A stretch of 64,000 nucleotides of DNA from positions 531,918 to 595,917 of the forward strand of contig MNCI01015029.1 in the NCBI GenBank assembly GCA_015680685.1. Reading direction: 5' to 3'. The notes under the pieces are model-generated. The model worked only from the letters and a program-made list of their open reading frames with translations, was not told the DNA's origin and did no database searches. The stretch comes from Gnetum montanum. Taxonomy: Eukaryota; Streptophyta; Gnetopsida; Gnetales; Gnetaceae. This document shows positions 1 through 12,235 of this stretch, piece by piece (the first letter of the stretch is position 1; every line of letters starts with the position of its first letter). Both the position numbers and the translations under genes were made by a program.

Positions 1-1620
1 AAGACAAATGGTACACAAAACCCTTATTCCTATTTGCCCAAAAGGAAGGGGAAGAGCCCATCTTAGGAACTTCCCAATATAATGATTCTCCTCCTCTCCT
101 TGATGATGGGGCCCTCAATCAATATCTACATTCCATTGTTGATAACCTTGGTTCTAGGAAGAATAGATCCCATGACCATGGGACCTTAAAAGGAGGGAGT
201 CAAGGTAGGAACAATGATAACCATCATGATAATGACAAACATGGTGATCCTGGAAAGGACCAAAGAAGAGGGAGCAGTAGGTACCATTCTAGTGCTAGCC
301 CTCCTTCCTCTTCATCTTCATCATTCTCATCATCTTCCTCCTTCAAATTTGACCAAAGCTTTAGGGGGAGACACCATGATGGAGGTGACTGGTAGAACAA
401 ACATGACCACAGACTTCATTGAAATAGTAGAGACTAGGAGCATGGGCAATTAAGGTAGGTCCATCATAGAGATTGAATGGAGAGATGAGGGAATCATAGA
501 CATCATGACCATCATAGTGTCCCTAGTTATGATGATGAGCCTCTTCTTGTCACCAGAAACATGATAAACATTGCAAAGGCTATCAGGATACCAACAAGGC
601 ACGTGAAGGACAACTGGATTAAATGATTGAACATGAACAATATCCCTAAGTTTAAAGGGGGATAGAATTCAGATCCACAAAATCATCTTCAAGTCTTTCA
701 CAATGCATGTGTCTGACAAAACATGGAAAAAAAATGGCAGAAGTTGAATCTGTTTCGCAAGACACTCATTAGGGAGTTTGAAAGCTCATACTAGTTCTTA
801 GAACTAGAATCAATTCGATGATGGAGTACAATGCTTGAACTCTTCAATGACAAATATCAATAGTATTCCTGAGTGTCTAACTTGAGTTAATAGATCCAAT
901 GTTGAAACAAGACATACATGAGTCCTTGGATGTAGCCATGGGTAGGTATTACTCTTTGTTGCATCAATGTCTAGGCCATGGCTATTCTCAAAGGAAATAA
1001 CTATGACATATCATAAATGGGCTTAGAATATAAATAAGAAGAAATATTGGGGTCTATGCCCAAAGGAGGCTTTTAGAGTTATGGGTACATCAGATCCAAA
1101 GGATAATTGAGAAAGTGATCAAAGAATAATTTGGGCTAAGAAAAAGAAATAGTACATAGGAGTACAATCAAGACCCTTCCATTCACAAAAGGAAGGTCTA
1201 ATTTGTGACAATGAAGAGGAGGCACCACATGATGAAGTGGTGCAACAAAAAACCTTGTCAATACAAACATCTATTTCTAAGATATTGGCCAAGTTTGATA
1301 AAATGTAAGGCTTTTTTATGCAAATTTTCAAACTTCTCTTAAAATTATCAAGGAGACAAAAGAGCAAGATAGTGATTATGACACAAGGAAAAATAAGGAA
1401 GCTAAACATGCCGATCAAAAACATAAGGGAAAAGATGCTACAATGGATGAGGTTGTGGATTCAGAAATAGATGATGAAGATTGTGACATAAGCCAATATG
1501 AACATCCTAAGGGGTGTTTCCTAGTTGTGTCATATTTAGAGGAATTTATGATGTATGCATTGAATCTTCACTTGGAAAAATGACAAACAACAAGGAGGTT
1601 GCCTTATCCATAAGACAATT
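1..1620 (+). pseudogene. gag remnant of element A
   Basis: Decayed Gag, the particle-forming structural protein. Bases 1-450 read as the acidic, then Ser/His-rich N-terminal part of the gag in element E (for example the serine run near 300-345). Bases 540-1060 align with its Retrotrans_gag core, including the stretch before the domain (TRSMLNIREAVRIPTRH in E; RNMINIAKAIRIPTRH-like here) and the motif around 955-1000 equivalent to YYTLLHRCPGHGY. At 1484-1520 a Cys-rich motif, C-x2-S-x3-H-P-K-G-C, matches the atypical knuckle of E with its second Cys lost. Several frameshifts and stops; not functional. Confidence 0.8.
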
Positions 1621-2199
1621 ACAAGTAGTTCCACTAATAAGCCTACTATCTGAGTGGAGCACCACCTCAAACTCACAAGTAGTACCAATAGTGACAACAT
1701 CCATAATCATGGGGGATGCCACCACTAAGGTAGTAATATCCTTATCGTTAGCTTGATCTATATGGGTACTATGTTTAGCAACCCATTTCTCCATGTCACT
1801 CTTCTACTCGTGCTTCTTTCTAGCACCACTACTACCCTTTTAAATATTATAGAGAATAACTTCCAAGAGGGGAGCCCCCATTTTCCTATTACCTTCCTCA
1901 TTCTTCTACACTTATACCTTCACCCTCAACTTAGTTGCCACCTTCTCCATCCATGTAGTGCAAAAATACTAGCCCATTTATAGCAAAGAACCACCACAAG
2001 GTCTATTAACCTACAAACATCTCCTTATCCAAGTAGTTTAGACACTAAGCCCTAAAAATAGCCATTTTTCCAAACCAATAGTCCTACTAAGCCCTCATAA
2101 ACACCTAAAACTACTAACCCTAGTTCTTCCTCCTCCTTTGCAACATCCTTCAAGATCCCTTCAAACTAAATGCCTTTCAATGTACACACTGTAATGTTG

Positions 2200-2740
2200 A
2201 TCCATGCAGTCATTGATTGGATAAAGGTCGTTCATCTTTCAAGGAAGAGATATTATCCTAGGAGTCCCTTCATTTACTTGAAAATCACCAAAAATGAACC
2301 TTCCAAGGCTCTTCTATATTGAGGTTATGGTGTAATTTAATCTCATAAGAAATGTACAAAGTCTGAAACCTACCTTCACTCAAGAAGAGCAAAATTCTCT
2401 TAGAGTTAGTAAATCAGTTCATCATTGTCTCCTTGAGATTAGTGGATGACATTGCAACCACCATCTATGGATGGTCATATTCTACTAACATCTTGGTGAT
2501 ACAAGTGGATGGCTACAAGGGGGACTTTCCTATCATTATCAAAAGAGCTTGGCTAAGTATAATTGATGTGTGGTTTGGAAGAGAAAACCTATCCTTGGAG
2601 ATCTTTAAGGAAAATAAATTTTCAAAGATATATAAGAAATGTGTTTCATGCATCACGTATAGTGACTTGGGGTGCCACTATGTGCAAAAATTATGGATCA
2701 TCAAAAGTACAATACTTACAACATGAAGGTAGTGTGCAGA
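2200..2740 (+). pseudogene. retropepsin (protease) remnant of element A
   Basis: Remains of the aspartic protease that processes Gag-Pol. From about 2433 the frame reads LVDDIATTIYGWSY and then DFPIIIKRAWLS, matching LVEDVITTVCGWSY and DFPIIMGRAWLS in the intact ORF of element E. The upstream part (2210-2400) contains the linker and the region of the D-S-G active site, but that triplet is destroyed. The flap-side motif has also lost its Gly (IMGRAW became IIKRAW). A dead copy. Confidence 0.8.
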
Positions 2741-3179
2741 TGTCATGGAAGTTCAAAGGTGCCTATACATAGTAGCCAAAAAACATGAGGGCACCCAGTG
2801 GCTGACAACTAAAAAAGAGAGTAGTTTTACATTATGCATGGAATAAACTGTGAGCCTCATGAGTGCCTATGTTGAAGGCATGGATGAATTGGAGCAAGTT
2901 CATCACTAGCTCTTCAATGAACATGATGAAACTAATTGTGGAGAGTTGGAAATCCCTAAGAACATTAAACTTGAGCCCCTTGAGTTAAAAACTCTACCGA
3001 CTAAAATGAAATATCCTTTTTTGAATAATAGGAAGTTAATCATCATAAATGTCAATATTTTTCCTATGTAGAAAAAAGAAGTTGTTGGAGGTGGTCAAAA
3101 AATATCCAACAACCTTTGCTTAGTCATACCATGAGTTGATACGAATTGATCCAAGGATATGCTAACATTTCATCTACAT

Positions 3180-3611
3180 AGATTTCTCCATTAAATCAAA
3201 TATGTAGCCAAAGTAGAGGCTAAAAACCAAACTCAAGAAGATCATCAAAGAGTAGACTAAGAACCTCCTCAAGGTGGGTTCATATATCCTATCATGTATA
3301 GTAAGTTGATTAGCCCACTCGAGGTCATGCCAATGAAAGATGGGAAATGGAGGATCTACATTGATTTTAGGCTATTAAATATGACAACATACAAGGATCG
3401 TTTTTCTTTTCCATTTATGAACTAGGTGTTGCACATAATTTTGAGGCATTGCTATTACAACTTCCTGGATGGTTATAGTGGCTATAGCCAAATCCAGATA
3501 GTATTGGAGGATCAAGCCAAAACCACATTCACAAGTCCTTAGGGAAATTTTGCATACAGAAAGATGTCATTATACCTATGCAATGCCCCTGCAACATTCC
3601 AATGCCTTTTC
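3180..3611 (+). pseudogene. reverse transcriptase of element A, N-terminal half
   Basis: Gypsy RT fingers and palm. The frame at about 3330-3600 reads KDGKWRIYIDFRLLN, then FLDGYSGYSQIQIVLED (palm motif A region), then KTTFTSP and NAPATFQCLF. These are standard Ty3/gypsy RT blocks. One stop is TAG in place of Gln after FMN. The domain stops abruptly at 3611 and continues at 12047, after element B, where the FMDDF box appears. Confidence 0.88.
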
Positions 3612-5070
3612 TGAAACATCACCAATTTCAATACTTCAACTACAAATTTATCTAAGTGTTAAAACTTGGCAATTTTTTTCTAAGTGTTTGTCCTACACTT
3701 CCCAATGTAGCTAGCATAGCATGCATCAAGGCCTATTATGAAAAATTCTCTAAGTGTTAATAACATCTACATAAAACAAATTTTAAGTGTCCTGCTACAC
3801 TCTCACTCTATCTGCTATGCTCCAGAGCATAGCCAATGTAGCATGCACTTCCATGGCCAATTTTATCAAGTTCCAAGCCAGAAGTTGTTAGGATGGCTTG
3901 GAATGAAAAAAATAGTTTGGCAAATTTTCAATCTCCTGGGTTGCTATGCTTTGCTATGCTCTTGAGCATAGCACACTTTTAGTGGCTAGTTTTGCCTAAG
4001 TGTCAAGCTAGAAGCTATGAAGCTAGCTCAGCATGGAAGATACATCTAGCAAATTTTCTATCTCTTGAAGCTACCCCTCTTGGTACACTTTAGATTGTAG
4101 CCAATGTAATAAGAACAAGGATGGAAATCTTTACCAAATTTTTCTAAGTGTCCATGCTAAGCTCTATCCCTAGGCAATGTCCTATGTCTTGCATGTAACA
4201 TGGGTCCCACCTACCACACTACCATGTGGCACTCAATCTGCATTTTGGGCTAGCCCTAGCCCTATAAATACCCCCACATCCTAATGTTTAAAAGAAGGGA
4301 GGACATTTTGGCATTTTTTGGCATCTGCACTTAGCTCTGCAAGCAAACGAGACCTAAGCCATACTACACTAGTAGAGAGGCATCCTTGTACTACATAGTA
4401 CATCACAACCATTGTTGCACCCCTACACTGCATAGTACATTGTAGCCCCACTGCAGCCCTACAGAACATCACACGATATACCATGGTGGCTAGCCTAGTA
4501 GGCATGTTTGACCATGATAAGCACTAAACTTCATAGCCTGACATCACTGAGACTGTGATAGCACTCCCATTGCACTATTTGTACACTATGTACCTTCTAA
4601 GACCCTTTTGGAGTTAACTACACTCCCATTTTGGGTGGTGTTCCATTTCTCCATTCTATTTCTGGCATTTTCTTGTATTTTTCCTACATGTTTTTACACT
4701 TTTCATGCATTGTCATGTTGTACTATGCTTAGGCAGTAGTCTCTGTGTATTGACACTCTTGTTTTGGTCAAAATCCTTGGCTATGCCTACCCTCATTCCA
4801 TGGCTACACTCTACACTTACCACTACAAAGCACTACTTTGACACCTAGCACCATTTTGCATTGTTTACATTTTCATTTTAGCTAACCATGCCATCCATTG
4901 GTTGCACCCATTACCCTAGTTAACACTAGCAAAGTTCCTATTCAATTAGCAAGACCATTTAGGGTGCTTCACCTCTATTTGTAGTAAGGCTCTTGCATGG
5001 AGGTAGGGTTAAGGCTGTGTGTCCATTGATTCCTCAATGATTATAGCCACTCATATTTTCAATCATTGCA
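3612..5070 (+). repeat. 5' LTR of element B
   Basis: 1459 bp, beginning tgaaacatcaccaa and ending aatcattgca. It aligns along its whole length with 10601-12046. A TATAAATA box lies at 4263-4270, roughly 650 bp into the LTR, a plausible U3 promoter for the + strand element. The preceding 500 bp contain repeated variants of atagc(c/t)a(g/t)tgtagcatgca. Confidence 0.85.
4263..4270 (+). promoter_or_regulatory. TATA box in the 5' LTR of element B
   Basis: TATAAATA within ccctataaatacccc. The same box is present in the other LTR at 11249-11256, so it is a feature of the family and not chance. It is the likely core promoter for the element transcript. Confidence 0.6.
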
Positions 5071-5075
5071 GTTTT

Positions 5076-5094
5076 TGGCACTAGAAGGAGGACC
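5076..5094 (+). promoter_or_regulatory. candidate primer binding site of element B
   Basis: tggcactagaaggaggacc begins 6 bases after the LTR end, the position of the tRNA primer site that starts minus-strand DNA synthesis. It has the TGG start required to pair with a tRNA CCA end. I did not determine the cognate tRNA. The A at the fifth base may be a deaminated CpG (TGGCG to TGGCA). Confidence 0.55.
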
Positions 5095-5399
5095 CCCCAT
5101 TTCTTTTGCATTCAACTTTAGATGCTCTGGAGAGTGTAGCAAGCTCCAACATAGCAAGTGTAGCACCAAAGTTAGCCATTTTCAATAGCTTTCATACTTG
5201 GAATTTTTTCTATATTTTCATACTTAGCCAAATTTTCACAGTTTTACACAGTCAATTTTTTGTAGCTTCCATACTTAGCCACTTTCTGCATTTTTACACT
5301 TAGCCATTTTTCTATTGTCTGTAGACTTATGCATTTCTTTTGTAGTTTTTAGAGTTAACTATTTTTTTTTTTCAAACAACAACTCTCGCAAGTCGATCT

Positions 5400-6840
5400 G
5401 TGAACATGAATCTAAATCAACCTTCCATGTCAATGTTTAACACATTTGACACCACGATCCACCCAAACTGTGCTATGCTAAGCCATGAACAATATAATTT
5501 TGTTTGGGAAAAAATCCAAATAAGATTACTAGTGGATTACCTTGATTTGGAGGAAAAACAAGACTACAAATGAGTCCACCAGAATGGATAGGAGTACAAA
5601 CTCTCCTTTTTTGACATAATCCAACTCATGGAGTCCTACCATCAACTATTGTTCCAACTCGTCTATGCAAATCAGCATGATGTAGGGACAACCTATAAAA
5701 AAGACTCACAGGAGGAAGAAGATGAGTCTAAGGCTCACTCTTAACATGAGAGCTCACTCTACAGCATCTTCCAATAGTCACTTCCTAGTATGGCACCTCC
5801 TCGGTCTAGTCCATCCATCCTCTCCAAGATGGTAACCAAGCCAGTTTAGCCTTCCTTGTAAGAATCTATTGCATTCGTCCAACCCTATGCTCACGTAGGG
5901 GCCATTTCCTAGCTTTAGATGATTTAGGCATCCTACATCCTACCTATCTCATTAGCACTCATAGCATCTATCCAACCCACTCATGTGTGGCCTACCTTGA
6001 TCATCATGCCCATCTCTCAACCAACACATCAACTAAATCGATCCACTATGATGTTAAAATGGCAAACTCTACAACCAAAAATCCAACCTATACAACCAAC
6101 ACAAGCCCAAACAATGCAACCAATTAACACATCCCCAAGCTTGGATCAGGCATTCCAATTGATTTAAAGTTTGACAGATGAGATCAACTAACTTAAAGCT
6201 ACCTCCTCTGAAACCATCAAGGTGGTGGACTTCTACCAAGATGACTCCATAATTCCTATAGTTCCATCCATGACTCTTCCAATTGGGGCCTAGCTACCTC
6301 AACTTACCAAGTACAATGGTGAAGGGGACCCCAACACACACTTAGCCACATTTCGATCTGAGTGCCTGCTCCTTCAAGCCTAGCCACATGCCAACATGCA
6401 TATGTTCCCCATGTCACTCACTAGTAAGGCCTTAAACTAGTATCATGCACTACCCAAGGCCTTCATCACTTCTTTGGAGAATCTCATAAGCTAACTTATG
6501 ACATGCTTCAGGTACAACTTAAAGCCTAAAGCAACCCTCAACTAGCTAATGTAGGTTAAGCAAGGATCCCTAGAGCCCATGCCAAAATTACTTCAATGCT
6601 GGAACACTACATTAAGCAAAATGCATGAACCCCTAGCAAAGATGCATCTCTTGACCATCTTCAAGGGTGCAGTGAATGACTATATCAAGTCCAAACTATA
6701 TTACCTAGCCTTGAAGTTCCTTAGCCAAGCCTTTGCCTAAATGAAAGGCATAGAAGAGGTAGCACAAGCTAGGAATGACCTAGCCTACATGGCGTATAGA
6801 GACCAACATGCATGCAAGTAAAATGAAATAGTGGTAAAAA
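5400..6840 (+). pseudogene. gag remnant of element B
   Basis: Decayed Gag of a Tat-like gypsy element. The clearest part is 6303-6790, one uninterrupted frame apart from stops: KYNGEGDPNTHLATFRSE, then MHMFPMSLTSKALN, a W/Y-HALP equivalent, then MTCFRYNLKPKATLN, and NDYIKSKLYYLALKFLSQAF. This is the Retrotrans_gag pattern. About six stops interrupt roughly 160 codons, and each fits a Gln or Trp codon changed by one transition; I see no frameshift there. The 5.4-6.2 kb part is Pro/Gln/Thr-rich and likely the N-terminal half. Confidence 0.8.
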
Positions 6841-7900
6841 TGATCACAAGTACAAAAGAAACCAACTAGGGCCTGATGACCAACCAGCCCAAGGCCCCAG
6901 CTCACAAAGTCACCAACTTTGATGCCAACTTTCCTACATTGGTAAGGACCACCCTAAGGCCCAACGTTTAGCATAAGGATCACTCAAAGTATACATCGCT
7001 ACCGATGAAATCCTCTGAACTACTGGAGTAACTCTTGAAAGCTGGGCAAATCCAATACAAACATATATCAGAGATTTCCCATCAAAAACATGATAGGTAT
7101 TGCGAACTACTGAGAAATCCCACCTTAATACTACCAAACAAGCCCCCAATCCCATAACATTTCAAGCTAGACCAATATTATCATTATCACCAGCTATTTG
7201 GTCATAGTATGAACAACTATCATGCTTTGTAGGATGACCTGGAAAGAATGATAGAATGGGGCCAACTGGTGCTTGACCCAATAAGTGAATCCAACATAAA
7301 TAATTCCCCCTATGTCATAAACTCCATCAGTGTAGGTGGAAATTCTAAATCTATGCAATGATCTTTTGTGATCCGAGTGTCTCCTAACAAGGCATGGATT
7401 CCCTTGGCCTCCACAAGCAAGAGGCCCCTCTTTGTTATCAAAGTGCCATCTTAGGCATCCACAACATCCTTTGTGGTGAAGGTCCCACATCAATCATCCA
7501 CCAAGATGTTAAACTAGCAACCAAACCATCTATCCACTAAGACATTAAACTAGCATGATGTAGTAACAACAATAGCTAAGAAACCTTTCATCATCAAGGT
7601 GCCTCAACAAGTTGGCCCCGTAACAACTCCTAAATCACTATTTTTCATAAGGGTCCCACAATGAGATGGCCCCTCACCTACTCAAAGCCCAATAGTAGGC
7701 AACATCTTAGCCTCTCCTCTTTCAAGGTTCAACCCCACTAGCAACCCAGGTAGTCTTACCAAAGTCCAACGCAAGAGGATAAATGAGCACCTCATAACCC
7801 TCATGGCTAAAGCAAAGGCCATAACCAACAAGAAATAATAAAAAACTAGGACCCCTACCCCTAAGCAGGCCAAGAAACCCAAGCCCAAGTCCCCTCTGCA
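6841..7900 (+). other. gag-protease linker region of element B
   Basis: No domain recognised. The region is rich in Pro, Lys and Thr codons in the gag frame and has imperfect short repeats (for example ttaaactagca at 7512 and 7549). It sits where Gag C-terminal and spacer sequence is expected. Confidence 0.45.
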
Positions 7901-7919
7901 AGAGATCCATCTCTCAAGT

Positions 7920-8740
7920 CGCATGAAGGAATTCAAGGCCAACACAATGACTAATGACAAGGACTTCGTAGTTGCACTAACCCAGGTGAAACAAACACTC
8001 AAGAAAAAGAACATAATGCTAAGCTTGTATGACTTGGTCATGACCTCATCTATTCATTACCAAGTGATATCCCTAGCATTTTGTGACAATGTAGTCAAGG
8101 TCAACCCTGAATGAGGGGAGGTCACTATAGCTCCACTGTCCATTAGCATACATGTTGGATAGTGCATGATGGTACAGCAACAAATGTAGTCCTGTACTTT
8201 TTCATCGATGAGTTAGGCTTGGTAGACAAAATTAGGCCAACCAAAACTACATGTTTAAAATCCTTCAATGGATCATGCATCATTGTCAAGGATACAATCA
8301 ACTTAGCCTTATTGGTAGGAGAGTAATTCCCCACTAGTGTAGATTTTACTATCATAGAGGAGATGCCAGGCTTCAACTTGATCTTGGATAGCCTTGGCTA
8401 GCTCAACTATAGGTTGTCTCCTCTCCCATCCATCAAGAAATCCATCTTCCATATGAAGGTGGTCAAGTTATCATCTACAACAATAATGCTTCCCCTCCGA
8501 CTATCCACAACATAGACATGGAGCAAGTGTTAGAGGTGTAGTTTCTTAATGATATACTTGTGGCAAATAATGTAATGCATAAGGATAAGATACCTGAATG
8601 AGTGGTTGAAGCCAATAGCCTCCTAGAGGATCCTAAGCCTTGCACGTGTCATAAACTATGTGACCAAGACTTTCCCTTGGCCAAAAACATGCTAAGCACC
8701 TACTTACCCCTTGCCTCCATGGGCCATGCATTTTTGGTTT
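7920..8740 (+). pseudogene. retropepsin (protease) remnant of element B
   Basis: Tat/Athila-type aspartic protease. The frame reads SLYDLVMTSS (8021 on) upstream, as in the lead-in of this family. Then D-G-T-ATNV (active-site region near 8165-8185) is followed by FIDELGL, TTCLKSFNGS, and EEMPGFNLILDSLG at 8360-8400, the counterpart of the family's NLILGRPWL. The DGT triplet stands where D-G/S-G is normal and the IxG motif is altered, so it is unlikely to be active. The frame runs on to about 8740 with stops and then dissolves. Confidence 0.75.
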
Positions 8741-8935
8741 TTTCTTGCATTGCATTTTTTCATGCATTTACATTTCACCTACTTACCTACTTTACACATT
8801 GCTTCACTTTTTTTATGCATTTCTACCTTGTTTACGCATCCATCCACTTAGTTTACACATTGCATCTAGAAAACATCAAAGACACATAGAAATAAAAAAA
8901 ATTAAAATCATAAACCTACTAAAACATATGGTTTG

Positions 8936-9640
8936 AAAAGGCCTTAAACTAGTGATGGCCCAAAATGGCCTTAAACAAGTGATGGCTCGGAAAGGCCCTA
9001 AACTATTATATGGTCCACTAAAACCTAAAATTAACAACTTACTTTCCTTTGAGCAATGGCCCAAAAGAATGACCTAAAACTATCATTTTTTTCATTGTTT
9101 TTCTTTCATTTGTACATTTTAACTCTGTTTACAATAAGTGCCACTTGATGTTGTTTTTCTAGTTGATTTGTACCGGATCTTGCAAGCACACAACATGAAT
9201 ATACATGTAGCATCACACCTCACACAAGCAAGGTACGCACTAGTTCACTATGACTATAAACTAGCATAGAACATCCTTGGGCTACCATGTTAAACTGGCA
9301 TCCATAGCTTGTCCTTGGGTCATGACTTTAAACTATCATAATAGTTCATTTGCTATGACATAAATTGGCACACAACAGTCTGCTAGGACTATAAACTAGT
9401 ACTCCATAGTTTGCCAAGATCTTAAATTGCATTTTCACACTCACAACATCATCACCCCCCCACCATTCTGCTACCCTTTTTGAGCACTTGCAGCATCATT
9501 GCCTTGGCACTTTCACTAGCTTCCTAAGAACTTGCAACTGACATGACATTTGACACATTTGTAGCATCTTCACATCTAGCACTTTCAGCATCTTCACATC
9601 TAGCACTTGCAGCATCTTCACATCTGGCATTTGACTTGCA
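8936..9640 (+). repeat. cluster of short tandem repeats in element B
   Basis: Three arrays in succession: a unit of about 29 bp around ggccttaaactagtgatgg at 8938-9015; a loose period of about 44 bp centred on (t/a)taaact(a/g)gca at 9245-9410; and three 24-bp units beginning agcatcttcacatctagc at 9563-9634. They occupy the position of pol in a complete gypsy element. Confidence 0.8.
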
Positions 9641-10600
9641 TTTCATGTTGTATGGTTTTCTTGTCTTCTAAGAGTTATTTTTGTAGGATGAAGCCTTGGA
9701 GGTGGTCATCTAGAGATGCATCTCATTGCAGTAGCAAGTCACCACATCACTCCAATGTGCATGATTGTACTAGTTAAGCCACTCAAGAGTGCACACCCAC
9801 TCATCCCATTATAGTTTATGCACATCCACTCCTTCATCCCAATAGCCTCTCATCCTCTGCATACTCATGATTGCACATCCATCTCATGCATATGCACTAT
9901 GACGCATATGAAATTCTCCTCATGTTAATCACATAACCCATAGTAAACATAACACAAGTTATCCCATGGAGAAACTTTGTTGTTTGGTCAAGCCCAAGTG
10001 GATGTAACACAACTCATCCTTGGGAGGAAACACCCATCTTACAAACATGATTCAATCACATGAAAACAAATCCCATCTACTTGATGGCCAACTTGCAGCT
10101 AGCATTTAGTAGTAAGCTGAACCCAACGGAGGTTTGCCTCATAAAAAAGCAAAGCAAGAAAGAAAAATAAAAGTAAAAAGATGAAAAAACCAAGAAAAAG
10201 AGGAGGGTGAAGCACATCCCCAAGCAAATTGACAATGCTACAACTTCACAACTAGTCTAACCTTAGATTGACTTTGACTCTCTCATGAGCATTTTGACAA
10301 GAGGTCAACATTTCAAGGGCAAGCCATTTCATGCCATGATCATTGTCAACCATGCTAACTTTTCATCTTGCATCATGATACACTATTTGCATTTCATTTC
10401 CTCTACTTGCATTCCATCTGCCTACGACATTGCCTACACACTTTTCCCTAGCATACCATTATCCACAACACTCTTGAACATGGTGGAACAACACCCAAGT
10501 ACCAACAAGCAATGTTGGTTCCACATCTACTATGGTGTTTTGTGATTATTTGTTGATGTCTCTCGAGCCACTCCTTTAGATGTCAATGAAGAGGACCCAT
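9641..10600 (+). other. noncoding 3' internal region of element B
   Basis: No gene seen. Low-complexity DNA with recurrent cat-rich words. A purine-rich stretch (aatgaagagga) ends a few bases before the 3' LTR at 10601 and may be the polypurine tract. Confidence 0.5.
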
Positions 10601-12046
10601 TGAAACACCACCAATTTTAGCACTTCAAATGCAAATTTATCTAACTATCAAAACTTGGAAAATTTTCTCTAAGTGTTGGTGCTACGCTCCTTAGCATAGC
10701 TAGCATAGCATGCATTAAAGCCTATTCTGCAAAATTTTCTATGTCTCAATAGTAGTTGCATGGAACTTTTTTTAAGTGTCTTGACATGCTCTCACTCTAC
10801 CTACAACACTCTAGAGCATAGCTAGTGTAGCACATACCTCCATGGGCAATTTGCTCAGGTGCCAGGCCAAAATTTTTCAGGATGGTTTGCGATAGAAAAA
10901 ATAGTATGGAAAATTTTTAATCTCCTGGGTTTCTAAGCTCTACTACACTATAGAGCATAGCTATCATAACACACTTTTTGTGGCCATTTTTTCCTAAGTT
11001 CCAAGCCATAAGCTATGAAGCTAGCTCAGCATGGAAGAGACATATGGCAGATTTTCTATCTCTTCAAGCTACCCCTCCTACTATGCTCCATAGTGTAGCT
11101 AGCATAACAAGAATAAGGATGGAAATATTTACCAAATTTTTCTAAATTTCCATGGTATGCCCTATCCCTCGGTAGCATCCCATGTACAGCATGTAACATG
11201 GGTCCCATGTACTGCACTACCACATGTAACATGGGCTAACCCTAGCTCTATAAATACCCTTGAGTCCGAATGTTTGAAAGAAGGGGTGGACATTTTGGCA
11301 TTTTTTGGCATTTTCAGTTAGCTTCTTAGGCAAACAAGACCTAGAGCACAGCACACTGGCAAAGATGCATCCCTCAACTATATAGTACATCATGGCCCTG
11401 TTGTAGCCTTACACCACATGGTACACTGTAGCCTCATTGTAGCCTTGCAAAACACTGCACGGTGCATTACAGTAGCTAGCCCAACAAGCATGTTTCATCA
11501 TGGTGAGAATAGACTTCACAACTTGACACCATTGAGACTATGATAGCACTCCCACTATGCTAGTTGTACACTGTGTACCTTCTAACACATTTTTGAAGTT
11601 AACTATGCTCCCATTTGGGGCTGATGTTCCATTTCTCCCTCCTATTTATGGAATTTTCTTGCATTTTCCCTAAAATTTTTACACTTTTCACACATCGTCA
11701 CGTTGTACTACACTTGGATGGTAGTCTTCATGAGTTGACATTCTTATTTTGATCAAAACCCTTGGCTATGATTACCTCGTTCCATGGCTATGCTCTACAC
11801 TTAGCACCATGAAGCACTACTTTAGCATCATTTTAGGTCATTTACATTTTCATTTTAGCTAAGCATGCTACCCCCAATTACATCCATCACCCTTGTTGCA
11901 ACTAATAAAGTTCCTATTCGATTGAAAAGACCATTTAGGCTGCTTCACCTTCATTTCTAGCAAGGCCCTTACATAAAGGTGGGGTTAAGGTTGTACATCA
12001 ATTGACCCCTCGGTGATTCTAGCCATTGACATTTTTAGTCGTTACA
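10601..12046 (+). repeat. 3' LTR of element B
   Basis: 1446 bp, beginning tgaaacaccaccaa and ending gtcgttaca. Alignable to 3612-5070 throughout, with a TATAAATA box at 11249-11256. Many differences from its partner are transitions. Confidence 0.85.
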
Positions 12047-12235
12047 TTATCCTTACAATATTTTAATAGTAAATTGGTAGCAGGGTGGAAGTCTTTATGG
12101 ATGACTTCTCCACCTATGGGACTACATTTGAGTAAGCCATGGACCTTCTTGAGCAAGTGCTAAAAAGATGTGTGGAGAGAAACATAAGGCTTAATTGGTA
12201 GAAGAGCTATCTCTTACCTTTTATACAAGATTGAG
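12047..12235 (+). pseudogene. reverse transcriptase of element A, C-terminal part with FMDD box
   Basis: Continues the RT frame broken at 3611. It reads GSRVEVFMDDFSTYGTTFE, with the catalytic FMDD at 12094-12105 intact, then a Gln/Glu-to-stop, AMDLLEQVLKRCVERNIRLN and a degenerate KSYLL. After about 12230 the sequence jumps to the third ORF of this lineage, so the RT thumb, RNase H and integrase are deleted in this copy. Confidence 0.85.

Larger units (their letters stand above)
1..3611 (+). mobile_element. Athila-like gypsy element A, 5' portion
   Basis: Left part of an old Ty3/gypsy element read on the + strand: degenerate gag, protease and the first part of RT in that order. Its sequence parallels the intact gag-protease ORF of element E (57933-61277) and the remains in element C. 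The 5' LTR lies before base 1. At 3611 the RT is cut by element B and resumes at 12047, and the 3' LTR is at 12938-13783. No frame is intact; stops are mostly TAG or TAA where relatives have Gln or Trp. Confidence 0.85.
3612..12046 (+). mobile_element. gypsy element B, gag-protease only, nested in element A
   Basis: An 8435-bp LTR element bounded by two LTRs of about 1.45 kb that both begin TGAAACA and end TTGCA/TTACA. The flanking 5-mers, ttttc (3607-3611) and ttatc (12047-12051), differ at one base, as expected for an old target duplication. It sits inside the RT of element A. The + strand interior holds a primer-site-like motif, a gag with transition-type stops, a Tat-like protease, and then about 1.9 kb of short-repeat DNA in place of RT, RNase H and integrase. 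LTR divergence (roughly 15-20% by eye) says it is old. Confidence 0.85.

Noticed and set aside
1119-1424. Open frame of about 100 codons on the minus strand as a membrane protein gene
   Set aside because: It is the antisense of the gag region of element A; hydrophobicity follows from A-rich coding on the other strand.
9563-9634. 24-bp repeats as a CRISPR array
   Set aside because: Units are directly adjacent with no unique spacers; a simple tandem repeat in a plant element.
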